Shown here piece after piece: positions 1-8,147 of a DNA stretch of 64,000 nt. A model generated the notes under the pieces. That model was given only the letters and a program-made list of their open reading frames with translations, was not told where the DNA came from and searched no databases. Every line of letters begins with the position of its first letter. The first letter of the stretch is position 1. The DNA comes from Gillisia marina (GTDB lineage Bacteria; Bacteroidota; Bacteroidia; Flavobacteriales; Flavobacteriaceae). The position numbers and the translations under genes were made by a program. Location of the stretch: the NCBI RefSeq assembly GCF_000258765.1, contig NZ_AJLT01000025.1, positions 35,746 through 99,745 on the forward strand, read 5' to 3'.

Positions 1-72
1 CAAATTTTAAGTTTTATAATTAGGTTAAAAACACTATTTTCGCCCACTATATTAGATAAATAATAACTACAA

Positions 73-2193
73 ATGGCAGTATTAAATAAAATTAGACAAC
101 GGTCTGTTTTCCTTATCATCATTATTGCATTGGCATTATTCTCATTCGTTCTTGCCGATGTGATTCGTAATGGAGGCTTAAGCTCACAAAAATCACAAAA
201 TGTGGTGGCAACCGTTAATGGAGAAGAGATAAGTAGAGAAGATTTTGCCAGACAGGTAGATGCTTACCAACAAAACATGGGACCTAATGCAACTACTTCT
301 CAGGTTGTAAATCAGGTTTGGGATTTAAAACTTCGTGAAGTTGTTTTACAAGAAGAGTTTGAAAAGCTTGGAATTAATGTAGGTGAAGCTCAGGTAAGAC
401 AATTGCTTCGTCTTCAATTAGCTCAAAATCCAAATTTCGTGAACGAAGCTGGAATGTTCGATGAGAACAAACTGCAGGAATATGTAGCAAATTTAAAAGC
501 TACTTCTCCGCAAGCATATAATCAGTGGGTTGCTTACGAGAATTCTATAGCAGAAAATGCAAAGGAAAATATCTACTATAATATGGTTAGAGCCGGAATT
601 GGAGCTACCTTATTAGAAGGAGAGCAAGCTTATAAAATGGAGAACGATAACATCGATCTTAAATTTGTACAGTTGCCATACGCTAGTATTCCGGATTCTG
701 AAGTAAGTGTTTCTAAAGATGAGATTAAAGATTATGTGAAGAAGCATTCAGAAAGATTTCAAGTAGAGAAAACTAGAGATATTCAATTTGTATTCTTCCC
801 TGAAGAAGCATCTAAAGAAGACGATAGTGAAGCAAAAACAGTAGTTGCAAGTGTTCTTAACAGTAGAGTTGAATTCAATTCAGCTTCTAACAAGAACGAT
901 ACATTGCCAAGCTTTAAAGAAGCAAGTGATGTAGAAGCATATGTAAATCTAAATTCAGACATTCAATATCAGGATAGAATTTTATTCAAAAGTGATTTAA
1001 AAGGATCTTTCGCCGACCAGATTTTTAATTTAAATGAAGGTGAAACTTACGGACCTTACAAAGAAGGTGGATATTGGAAAGTGACTAAAATGGTTGAAGC
1101 TGTTCAAATTGCAGATTCTGCAAAAGCAAGCCATATTATGATCTCTTGGAAAGGTTTGCCAACTGCTGCTGAAACTTTAAGAACTAAAGAAGAAGCAAAA
1201 GCACTTGCAGATAGTATTGCCGGAGTTGTAAGAAAGGACAAAGCAAGTTTTGAAGCTTTAGCGGCTCAATATTCAGGAGATATCGCTTCAAAAGATAAAG
1301 GAGGAGATCTTGGATTTTTTAGACCTGGTTCTATGATCAAGAATTTCAACGACTATGTTTTCAATAATAATAAGGGAGAAATCGGAGTTGTAGAATCTGA
1401 TTTTGGATACCATGTTATTTCTATTGAAGATAAAACTGCTGAAGAGCGCGGTGTGAAACTGGCGACTATTGCTAGAGAGATCGAGCCATCAGAAAAATCT
1501 TTGAATGACCTTTACACGAAGGTTACTAAGTTTGAGATCGCTGCAAAAGATAAAGATTTTTCGGAAGTTGCTAAAACCGAGAATTATGAAGTGAAAACCG
1601 TAAAGGGAATGAAAGTTTTAGACGAGAATATTCCTGGAGTTGGAGCTCAAAGAAGAATTGTACAATGGTCTTTTGAAGATGATGTAAAAGCTGGAGATGT
1701 TAAGAGATTTGAAGTTCCCGGAGGATATGTTGTAGCGCAAGTTACGGCTGTAAAAAAGAAAGGTGTAATGTCATCTGAAGAAGCATCTGCAACGGTAACA
1801 CCTATCTTATTAAAGGAGAAGAAAGCGAAACTTTTAAAAGAAAAGGCAGAAGGAGCATCTTTAGCTGAAATCGCTAAGAATAATGGTGTAAGTATTCAAA
1901 CTGCAAGTGCAATCAATTTAAACAACCCTACTTTAGCGGGTGCGGGTAATGAACCGGCAGTTGTTGGAGCTGCATTTTCTTTGAAACCGGGAACGGTAAG
2001 CAAACCGATCTCTGGAGATAAAGGAGTGTATGTAGTGGAAGTGGTTGCTTTAAATGCAGCACCAAAAATGGATTCTTATAAGAGCTTTGCAATGAGAGAA
2101 GCTTCACAAAGAAGACAAGCTGTAGTTTCTAGAGTGTTTGAAGCTTTAAAAGAAAACGCAGAGATCGAGGATAACAGAGCTCGTTTCTACTAG
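73..2193 (+). CDS. PpiD-like periplasmic peptidyl-prolyl isomerase/foldase (SurA_N + parvulin)
   Basis: Membrane-anchored periplasmic folding factor of 706 aa. The N-terminus has a short basic stretch and one membrane helix (about residues 12-29), then a SurA_N-like chaperone region (about 40-200). A parvulin (PpiC/rotamase) domain follows at about 350-455, seen as ASHIMISWKG, GGDLGFFRPGSM and FGYHVISIEDK. A second parvulin-like region after residue 500 looks degenerate. Size and architecture fit the PpiD/SurA_N_3 family, which assists outer-membrane protein folding. The gene is followed by a strong hairpin terminator. The assignment to the family is firm; the exact client proteins are unknown. 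Confidence 0.92.
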   Translation: MAVLNKIRQRSVFLIIIIALALFSFVLADVIRNGGLSSQKSQNVVATVNGEEISREDFARQVDAYQQNMGPNATTSQVVNQVWDLKLREVVLQEEFEKLGINVGEAQVRQLLRLQLAQNPNFVNEAGMFDENKLQEYVANLKATSPQAYNQWVAYENSIAENAKENIYYNMVRAGIGATLLEGEQAYKMENDNIDLKFVQLPYASIPDSEVSVSKDEIKDYVKKHSERFQVEKTRDIQFVFFPEEASKEDDSEAKTVVASVLNSRVEFNSASNKNDTLPSFKEASDVEAYVNLNSDIQYQDRILFKSDLKGSFADQIFNLNEGETYGPYKEGGYWKVTKMVEAVQIADSAKASHIMISWKGLPTAAETLRTKEEAKALADSIAGVVRKDKASFEALAAQYSGDIASKDKGGDLGFFRPGSMIKNFNDYVFNNNKGEIGVVESDFGYHVISIEDKTAEERGVKLATIAREIEPSEKSLNDLYTKVTKFEIAAKDKDFSEVAKTENYEVKTVKGMKVLDENIPGVGAQRRIVQWSFEDDVKAGDVKRFEVPGGYVVAQVTAVKKKGVMSSEEASATVTPILLKEKKAKLLKEKAEGASLAEIAKNNGVSIQTASAINLNNPTLAGAGNEPAVVGAAFSLKPGTVSKPISGDKGVYVVEVVALNAAPKMDSYKSFAMREASQRRQAVVSRVFEALKENAEIEDNRARFY

Positions 2194-2213
2194 TCTTTAA
2201 AATATTATATTTA

Positions 2214-2246
2214 AAAAGCTCTTGATCTTATCAAGGGCTTTTTTTG
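2214..2246. terminator. Bidirectional rho-independent terminator
   Basis: A stem formed by AAAGCTCTTGAT and ATCAAGGGCTTT is followed by a T run on the plus strand and preceded by an A run. It can therefore end both the ppiD-like gene and the convergent mer-type operon. Confidence 0.8.
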
Positions 2247-2326
2247 TTATACTAATAAAATTAATATATCAGGTGCACATGAGCATAGCATTTTTTAGAA
2301 GAGATCTTTCTTTTATTTCAGGCTCC

Positions 2327-2533
2327 CTAGCAACACGTTTTATTTTCCTGAATGGGTGGGCAAGGAAGGCTTCCATAAGTACAATATACGCAGCAATCAC
2401 CTTCTTTAGGCTTTAGAATTTGCTTGCAACTTTTACATTCGTAAAAGAATTGACAAGCATTTGTTGGCATTTCCTCTTTCTTTTCAGATCCGCAGTGCGG
2501 GCAAGTGATTATTGATTCTAATATAGTTTTCAT
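2327..2533 (-). CDS. GDCCVxC domain-containing small zinc-ribbon-like protein
   Basis: A 68-aa cysteine-rich protein with CPHC near the N-terminus, a CKSC pair in the middle, the signature GDCCVYC and a terminal CC. The signature identifies the GDCCVxC family, in which some members are selenoproteins; here the motif is all cysteine. These small proteins are often seen beside mercury resistance genes, and this one is the last gene of the mer-type operon, 12 bp after the flavoenzyme. Its biochemical role is not established; thiol-based metal binding or handover is an inference from cysteine content and context. Confidence 0.85.
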   Translation of the reverse strand: MKTILESIITCPHCGSEKKEEMPTNACQFFYECKSCKQILKPKEGDCCVYCTYGSLPCPPIQENKTCC

Positions 2534-2545
2534 TGTAATTTTTAA

Positions 2546-3892
2546 TTAAAGCATATGTGGGATATCAGAAGCCAATGTGGGATAGGAAAATATCATGGTC
2601 TTTAGATCGTTAATTTTCATTTTAGTTTTAATTGCCATCGCAAAAATATTAATCACTTCTTCAGAATGAGGTCCAATTAAATGAGCGCCAAATATTGTTT
2701 GCTCATCTTTATCAATAATTATTTTGAAGGCATACTCTTGAACATTTAAGCGTCTCGCATTAAACCAATCTTTAGCTTCCTCATAGTTTACCTGAACGTT
2801 GAAGCCTCTTTCTTTGGCTTTTTTTTCATTTAAACCAACAGATGCCATACTTGGCAAGGTAAAAACCACAGTTGGCATTGGGGGATAATTTACTTCCTTA
2901 GAATTCCCTTTAATAATATTTGAAGCAGCGGTATGGCCTTCTAAAACAGCTACGGGGGTTAAAGGAAGTCCTTTAGAGTCTGCTGCATCTCCCGCAGCAT
3001 AGATGTTTGGATTAGAAGTGCTTTGTAAAAACTCGTTGACGTTAATTCCCTTTTTTGTGAACTGAATGTTGGCTTTTTCTAAATTTAAGTTGAATATGGC
3101 AGGAAGTCTACCCGCAGCGCTGAAAACAGCTTCTGTATCGAAATGATTAATTTTATTTAGGGATGTCCCTTCAACTCGATATTGGTTTTTATCTTTTATA
3201 ATGCCGGTCACTTCTGTTTCCAATATAAGTTGAATACCTAATTGTTTGGTAGCGGCAATCAAGTGTCTTACAATATCTTGATCGAATTTTTCCAATGGTT
3301 TCTTTCCACGATGAACTATAGTTACTTTAGAGCCACAACGAGCTGCAATATGAGCAAATTCAAAAGCTATGTAACCACCACCTATAAACAATATAGATTT
3401 CGGTAATTCTTTCAGATTTAAAAAATCTGTACTTGACATTGCATATTCACCACCTTTAAAATCCAATTCTCTTGCCTTAGCACCAGAGGCAATTACGAAT
3501 TTTTCAGATTTGATGGTTTCATCACCTACTTGTAAAGTATTTTTAGTTACAAACTTGGCTGAAGAATGATAGATATCAATTCCCTTATGTTTATATCCTT
3601 TTTCAATTTTTTGGGGCATCGCATTTACAAAGGATTGTTTAAAGGTCATGATGTCTTCCCAATTAATAGTGGGGATAGTATCAATTCCTTTATCTTTTAA
3701 CCTTGTGGCAAAATCTCTAACCTCAGTGGCGCCTATAATTACTTTTTTAGGATCGCAACCTCTTAAAGCACAGGTGCCGCCGTATGGTAATTCATCAGTT
3801 ATTCCAACGCTTAAACCCTTGGACGCACATTTATTAGCAACGGTCATACTTGCCATTCCCGAACCTATAATGAATACATCATACTTTTTCAT
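2546..3892 (-). CDS. Mercuric reductase-like FAD/NAD(P) disulfide oxidoreductase
   Basis: A 448-aa class I pyridine nucleotide-disulfide oxidoreductase. FAD-binding IIGSGMAS lies at about residues 8-15. The redox disulfide is in GGTCALRGCDPKK (C41/C46). A second dinucleotide fold starts near FIGGGYIAFEFA, and a dimerisation domain closes the protein. It lacks both the N-terminal HMA domain and the C-terminal cysteine pair of classical MerA. The segment SYPTLASD carries Tyr where glutathione reductase has the catalytic His-Pro pair, which recalls MerA. The gene follows the MerTP-like transporter by 6 bp, so mercuric ion or another thiol-bound metal is the likely substrate, but a general disulfide reductase cannot be excluded. 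Confidence 0.8.
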   Translation of the reverse strand: MKKYDVFIIGSGMASMTVANKCASKGLSVGITDELPYGGTCALRGCDPKKVIIGATEVRDFATRLKDKGIDTIPTINWEDIMTFKQSFVNAMPQKIEKGYKHKGIDIYHSSAKFVTKNTLQVGDETIKSEKFVIASGAKARELDFKGGEYAMSSTDFLNLKELPKSILFIGGGYIAFEFAHIAARCGSKVTIVHRGKKPLEKFDQDIVRHLIAATKQLGIQLILETEVTGIIKDKNQYRVEGTSLNKINHFDTEAVFSAAGRLPAIFNLNLEKANIQFTKKGINVNEFLQSTSNPNIYAAGDAADSKGLPLTPVAVLEGHTAASNIIKGNSKEVNYPPMPTVVFTLPSMASVGLNEKKAKERGFNVQVNYEEAKDWFNARRLNVQEYAFKIIIDKDEQTIFGAHLIGPHSEEVINIFAMAIKTKMKINDLKTMIFSYPTLASDIPHML

Positions 3893-3898
3893 TTCAAT

Positions 3899-4522
3899 CT
3901 AATCTTTAGTAGTAACAACTTTGTAGCCTGTACTGTTTATAGCTTTAATAACGGCGGCTTCATTTGTTTTTGTTTTGTCATACTCAACGACTGTGTTTGA
4001 ATTGTCATAACTTGCTTTGACAGAGATGATTCCCTTTAATTTATTAACTTCACTCTCCACATGTGCTTCACAACCTAGACAAGTCATCCCAAATACTTCA
4101 AAGATTTTTTTCTCGATTTTTGATTGTGATACAATTACTATTTCCTTATTAGGCTGACTATAAAATATGTTTGAATAATAGGGAAACGCTAGCATTAGGA
4201 TAGCAAATAAACTTATTAAAAACAGAAAGAATTTAGACTTCCAAAATGAAGGTTGTATGTCATCATCACAAGCGCAATCTATTTCTGCCTTAGTCTTTGG
4301 TTTTAATTTTTGATACCAAGCAAATCCTAATACTAATAATGTTAGACCTATTAAATAAGGTCTAAACGGCTCCATCCAAGAGAATGTAGATGCAACGCCA
4401 CTCGTTCCTGCAACAAGTGCGAGGATAGGTGTAATACAACATAAAGAAGCAGCTAGTGCTGTTAACGTGGCTGCAAAAGCTACTTTGTTAGACTTGTTTT
4501 GAGTAGACTCCATTTTAAGCAA
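3899..4522 (-). CDS. merTP: MerTP-type mercuric ion transporter with fused HMA domain
   Basis: A 207-aa inner-membrane protein with about three membrane helices and a C-terminal HMA domain. The first helix has the vicinal pair CC (C28/C29) followed by ITP, as in MerT. A loop cysteine pair CAC (C83/C85) matches the second MerT thiol site. The C-terminal domain has GMTCLGC (C148/C151), the MerP-type metal motif. This is the fused MerTP arrangement found in Bacteroidota. The start overlaps the upstream regulator gene by 8 bp, so the two are translationally coupled. An alternative Met lies three codons later. Role: import of Hg(II), handed to the reductase encoded next. Confidence 0.88.
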   Translation of the reverse strand: MLKMESTQNKSNKVAFAATLTALAASLCCITPILALVAGTSGVASTFSWMEPFRPYLIGLTLLVLGFAWYQKLKPKTKAEIDCACDDDIQPSFWKSKFFLFLISLFAILMLAFPYYSNIFYSQPNKEIVIVSQSKIEKKIFEVFGMTCLGCEAHVESEVNKLKGIISVKASYDNSNTVVEYDKTKTNEAAVIKAINSTGYKVVTTKD

Positions 4523-4886
4523 TTTTTTTAGATGATTTTATCGTTGTGAAAATGTTGTTTAATACTTCAGTTTCACTCTTAACCAAAGAATAATAAAGCG
4601 TTTGACCCTCGCGCCTTGAGATTATAAAGCCAGCATCCTTGATTTTACGAAGGTGTTGTGAAATGGCTGGAATGCTCATATCTAAAATATCTGCTATATC
4701 GCAAGGACATAATTCCTGCTCCATATTCAACAGAAAAAGAATTTTTAAGCGCACATCGTTTCCGGCAATAGACAATAATTTCGTCATATTTTTAAAACTG
4801 CTCTCCATACTGTTAAGTGTAGATTTACAATTGAGTAGTTGTTTATGATCAGCTTGAGCACGCGTACAAGTTATTTCTAGTTTCAT
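4515..4886 (-). CDS. ArsR/SmtB-family metalloregulator of the mer-type operon
   Basis: A 123-aa winged-helix repressor. The helix-turn-helix is at about residues 60-95 (DMSIPAISQHLRKIKDAGFI) with a wing at RREGQTLYYSLV. ELCPCD (C60/C62) matches the alpha-3 ELCVCDL metal site of ArsR, and extra cysteines at 7 and 20 could complete a thiolate site. As first gene of the operon it should repress its own transcription until metal binds. A perfect inverted repeat overlapping the promoter just upstream is the likely operator. An ArsR-type regulator in place of MerR is notable for a mercury operon. Confidence 0.9.
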   Translation of the reverse strand: MKLEITCTRAQADHKQLLNCKSTLNSMESSFKNMTKLLSIAGNDVRLKILFLLNMEQELCPCDIADILDMSIPAISQHLRKIKDAGFIISRREGQTLYYSLVKSETEVLNNIFTTIKSSKKIA

Positions 4887-4903
4887 AATAAAGAATTAAA
4901 AAT

Positions 4904-4935
4904 CAAATGTATAATAATTCGCTTATTTAAGCAAA
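4904..4935 (-). promoter_or_regulatory. Promoter of the mer-type operon (Bacteroidota type)
   Basis: On the minus strand TACATTTG (4904-4911) matches the TAnnTTTG -7 consensus. TTTG at 4932-4935 sits 20 bases upstream, close to the normal -33 spacing. It lies 18 bp before the ArsR start codon. Confidence 0.65.
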
Positions 4936-4946
4936 TACTTAAATAA
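4923..4946. promoter_or_regulatory. Putative ArsR operator (perfect 9-9 inverted repeat)
   Basis: TTATTTAAG and CTTAAATAA form a perfect inverted repeat separated by 6 bases. The spacer holds the -33 TTTG of the operon promoter, so binding here would block RNA polymerase. The geometry is typical for ArsR/SmtB operators; binding itself is inferred. Confidence 0.65.
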
Positions 4947-5134
4947 TAACTCATTTTCTTTTTTAAATATTCTTCTGGGTTGCTTAATGTTGTCTTAGTT
5001 CCTGTTATTCATTCAGGTAAGAATCAGATATTAAATTTTTTTATTCAATCTAGCATGTAACAAAGTGTAATATTTGATTAAGAAATGCTGGCTCATTGTT
5101 TGATGATAATTGAAAGAATTAACCAAAAAACCAA

Positions 5135-5674
5135 ATGAAACCACTTTTACTCGTATTTTTCTTATTGCTTTTTACTTCTTGTATTCCATTAAAAATTGCT
5201 CCAAAAATTGAGGAGGAAAAACTAATAGTGGCTAAAAAATTTAAAAGATCCCTACCCAAAAAGCATTCGTATGTTTTTGAGGATCCAAAAGATGCAGATG
5301 AATTCTATAATTATATAAATACTAAATATGAGTTGCATCATGAAGATGTTGAATATAATGTACCGGTATTGATTAATGAAAACGAGTATTTTCTTTCATT
5401 TCACGAGGTAGAAAGAGTAACGAAAACAATCAATTTACTTCCATTTATGATCGATGGAGGACTTGAATCTAAGGGATATTCTCCGGTATTCGAAGATGAT
5501 CATTCTACACTTAAAGGATATTGGTATATCGTATTAACGGTATCAGATTCAGAAATGAATGATTGTTTGAACCCGGAATTTGCCAATAGGCAGGAGGTTT
5601 TAGCTTTTCTTAAAACTGTAAGATTGGAGTATCTTGGAACTACAAACTATATGAATGCACTTTTTAGAAAGTGA
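5135..5674 (+). CDS. Hypothetical lipoprotein
   Basis: A 179-aa protein with a lipoprotein signal peptide: a hydrophobic run, then LLFTSC with the lipidation cysteine at residue 16. The mature part is polar, with no domain I recognise; DVEYNVPVLINENEYFLSFHE and the C-terminal LEYLGTTNYMNALF look like a compact globular fold. It is divergent from the mer-type operon and convergent with the mevalonate genes, so neighbours give no functional hint. Function unknown. Confidence 0.75.
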   Translation: MKPLLLVFFLLLFTSCIPLKIAPKIEEEKLIVAKKFKRSLPKKHSYVFEDPKDADEFYNYINTKYELHHEDVEYNVPVLINENEYFLSFHEVERVTKTINLLPFMIDGGLESKGYSPVFEDDHSTLKGYWYIVLTVSDSEMNDCLNPEFANRQEVLAFLKTVRLEYLGTTNYMNALFRK

Positions 5675-5704
5675 TATTAACTTAAAAACAAAAGTTTGTG
5701 AGTA

Positions 5705-6628
5705 TTACAAAATCATTTCCATGTATGGGATAATGGTATTGTAACCCTTCTCTTTAAAGTAATTCATGTCCGCTTCCTTCCCTGTTACTAAGATGAAGTC
5801 GCCACCCCAGCCCCCAAGACTTTTTATAGCTCCCGGATAATCTGGAAAAAGCTCAGATTTCACCTTTGGAGTATTTATAATTTTGGAAATAAGAGTTTCG
5901 TGGATCTCAATTAAAAGTTTAAACTCACTCAAAGACTCGCAAGTAAGAAACTGACTGGTTAAGCTCGAGATTTTGGCGATATTTTTTTGCAATTCGGCTT
6001 TAGACTGCTTTCTGTAATGTTCGATAGAATCTCTGCTGTTTTGTTTCCTGTTAAGATGTACAAAGTATAATTCATCTTTGAAAGCCGGATCAAAATCTAC
6101 ATTCAACACATTGCTTTTTTCTTTTGTGCGCTCGTAAGTGATCGCGTTGTGGTGTTGTGCGGCTGCAATATCATAACCGCTGCCACCAAAAGTTAGCTCT
6201 AATAATTTAAAAGCGTCAATTTTAAACCACTGTGCGATATTGTTAATTAAGGTAGAGGAAGTTCCTAGTCCCCAATTCTTGGGGAAATCAAGCTGTGTTG
6301 TTACATTGAATCCAGTAGAATTTTTAAGCAAATTAGGGTTTAATGAATTTGCTGTTCGTAAAATTTTTAAAAGATATTCTTCTTCTGATATAGATTTTGC
6401 TAATGAAGAAATATCCGGTTTTAAAAGCAACTCCTCGAGTTCGAAAAAAGCTTCAAGCCACTTTTTGTTGTCATTATTGAAAGCAATCCAGTGTATTCCT
6501 TGCTTGGATATTTCTTCTACATTTAAGCTTTGGCCATATTTTGTTGGAAGCGCAAGAGAAATTGCGCCATCTAAAACAACATATTCTCCCGTAATTAATA
6601 ATTTTCCGTTACTTCGAAACTTAGTCAT
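5705..6628 (-). CDS. GYDIA-family GHMP kinase (mevalonate pathway kinase)
   Basis: A 307-aa GHMP-superfamily kinase. The N-terminus (GKLLITGEYVVLDGAISLALP) is the usual substrate/ATP strand. WGLGTSSTLINNIA (about 122-135) is the ATP-binding loop, and GGSGYDIAAAQH carries the family name motif GYDIA. The C-terminal SLGGWGGDFILV is the third GHMP motif. It lies 12 bp downstream of HMG-CoA reductase on the same strand, so it probably phosphorylates mevalonate or phosphomevalonate for isoprenoid synthesis. Which of the two it uses cannot be told from the sequence. Confidence 0.88.
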   Translation of the reverse strand: MTKFRSNGKLLITGEYVVLDGAISLALPTKYGQSLNVEEISKQGIHWIAFNNDNKKWLEAFFELEELLLKPDISSLAKSISEEEYLLKILRTANSLNPNLLKNSTGFNVTTQLDFPKNWGLGTSSTLINNIAQWFKIDAFKLLELTFGGSGYDIAAAQHHNAITYERTKEKSNVLNVDFDPAFKDELYFVHLNRKQNSRDSIEHYRKQSKAELQKNIAKISSLTSQFLTCESLSEFKLLIEIHETLISKIINTPKVKSELFPDYPGAIKSLGGWGGDFILVTGKEADMNYFKEKGYNTIIPYMEMIL

Positions 6629-6640
6629 AAATCCAGTTTC

Positions 6641-7957
6641 TTAATTTCTTATTCGCTCTAACTGTTCTGCAACGCTACTGTGAGTAACTGTATGTTTTTT
6701 GAAATAATGTAAAAGCTCTTCCTTTTCTCCCGGTGTGGCATTCTGAGAATTTAAGATATTCATTAAATGCATTTTCATATGCCCTTGTTGGATCCCATTT
6801 GTCACTAAAGACTTCACAGCGGCGAAATTTTGAGCTAAACCTACAACAGCAACAATTTCCATTAACTCTCTAGCAGATGGCTTCTGAAGGATTTCTAAAG
6901 CAACCTTTACTAAAGGATGGAGATTTGTGAGTCCGCCAACGGTGCCTAATGCTAATGGGATTTCCATCCAGAATTTGAAAATGCCATTTTCTACACTAGC
7001 GTGTGTTAGGCTGGAATAAGATCCATCTTTGCAAGCATAGGCATGAATTCCCGCTTCCACTGCTCTAAAGTCGTTTCCAGTGGCTAAAACAACGGCATCT
7101 ATCCCGTTCATGATTCCTTTATTGTGAGTAACGGCACGATAAGGTTCTACTTCAGCAATTTTAATAGCGGTTAAAAAGTTATCGGCAAAAGCATCATGAG
7201 AAATATGGTTGTCATCATACAACTCTGAAACCGGACAAGAAACTTCAACTTTTACTAAACATTCCGGTACAAAATTGGAAAGTATGCTCATAATCACTTC
7301 CACCTGTTTTTCTTCAACATTGAAATCTTGAAATTTAGCAGCTTCTTCTTTCAACGTATCTGCAAATTTTTCTAAACAGGAGTTTATAAAATTCGCCCCC
7401 ATAGAATCCTTGGTTTCGAAAGTGCAGTGTAATTGAAAATAATCATCAACCAAATCGGTTTTGTCCAATAATTCTATTTCTAGCACACCACCTCCACGTT
7501 TTCGCATATTCTTAGTAATGCTGCTAACAGCATCGAAAAATGCACTTTTTGATGCTTTAAAAAATTGATTTAATTTCTCATGGTCCCCATTATAAATAAA
7601 ATGAACCTGTCCATTTTTTATAGTGTTTTGAACCTCCACTTTAAAACCTCCTCGGGTTTGCCAGAATTTCGCAGCCTTACTTGCAGCAGCGATCACAGAA
7701 CTTTCTTCGGTAGTCATGGGAATTGCCATTAGCTTCCCATTAATTAAAAAATTAGGAGCTATACCGAAGGGTAAATAAAAATTACTGAGGGTATTTTCTG
7801 TAAATTCCTCATGCAGTTGTTGCACTGCATCATTTTCATTCCAATACTGTTTTAAAACTTTTTCAGAATTTTCAGAATCTTGTAGGTATGTTTTTAGCAA
7901 CCAGTCAATTTTTTCTTCCTTCTTCAATTTGGAAAAACCGGTAATGGGTGTGATCAT
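6641..7957 (-). CDS. Class II hydroxymethylglutaryl-CoA reductase
   Basis: About 438 aa from the chosen start. Motifs include KAAKFWQTRGGF near the N-terminus, HNKGIMNGIDAVVLATGN for substrate/cofactor binding, and GTVGGLTNLHPLVK near the C-terminus, all typical of class II (bacterial) HMG-CoA reductases. It converts HMG-CoA to mevalonate, and forms an operon with the GHMP kinase. The open frame extends upstream to 8047, but the start at 7957 (MITPITGFSKLKKEEK) fits the family. A TATCTTTG promoter box at 7978-7985 also lies inside the would-be extension, which argues against the longer form. Confidence 0.92.
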   Translation of the reverse strand: MITPITGFSKLKKEEKIDWLLKTYLQDSENSEKVLKQYWNENDAVQQLHEEFTENTLSNFYLPFGIAPNFLINGKLMAIPMTTEESSVIAAASKAAKFWQTRGGFKVEVQNTIKNGQVHFIYNGDHEKLNQFFKASKSAFFDAVSSITKNMRKRGGGVLEIELLDKTDLVDDYFQLHCTFETKDSMGANFINSCLEKFADTLKEEAAKFQDFNVEEKQVEVIMSILSNFVPECLVKVEVSCPVSELYDDNHISHDAFADNFLTAIKIAEVEPYRAVTHNKGIMNGIDAVVLATGNDFRAVEAGIHAYACKDGSYSSLTHASVENGIFKFWMEIPLALGTVGGLTNLHPLVKVALEILQKPSARELMEIVAVVGLAQNFAAVKSLVTNGIQQGHMKMHLMNILNSQNATPGEKEELLHYFKKHTVTHSSVAEQLERIRN

Positions 7958-7977
7958 TTGATAATAGATTTGTGCTT

Positions 7978-7985
7978 CAAAGATA
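7978..7985 (-). promoter_or_regulatory. -7 promoter box before HMG-CoA reductase
   Basis: TATCTTTG on the minus strand matches TAnnTTTG and ends 20 bp before the start codon at 7957. No clear -33 TTG is seen at the ideal distance. Confidence 0.45.
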
Positions 7986-8147
7986 CAATTACTGCTCTTA
8001 TTGAGGAAACAAGTCTTCTTGCAAAAAGTAGAAATGAATTCTGGCAAGTGTTTTGCTTTAACATACTATTAGTATTTAACACCTAAAAACGGCTTTTTTT
8101 GCTGAATTTTTAGTAAACTTGGCCTACAAAATTTATTTTAAACATTT

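Noticed and set aside
1..72. Possible gene end or promoter before the PpiD-like gene
   Set aside because: The stretch is AT-rich with no convincing TAnnTTTG and no readable gene end.
2222..2416. Plus-strand open frame of 64 codons overlapping the GDCCVxC gene
   Set aside because: It starts inside the terminator and is antisense to a protein with a clear family signature; no own motif.
7958..8047. N-terminal extension of HMG-CoA reductase
   Set aside because: A -7 promoter box lies inside it and the family start is at 7957.
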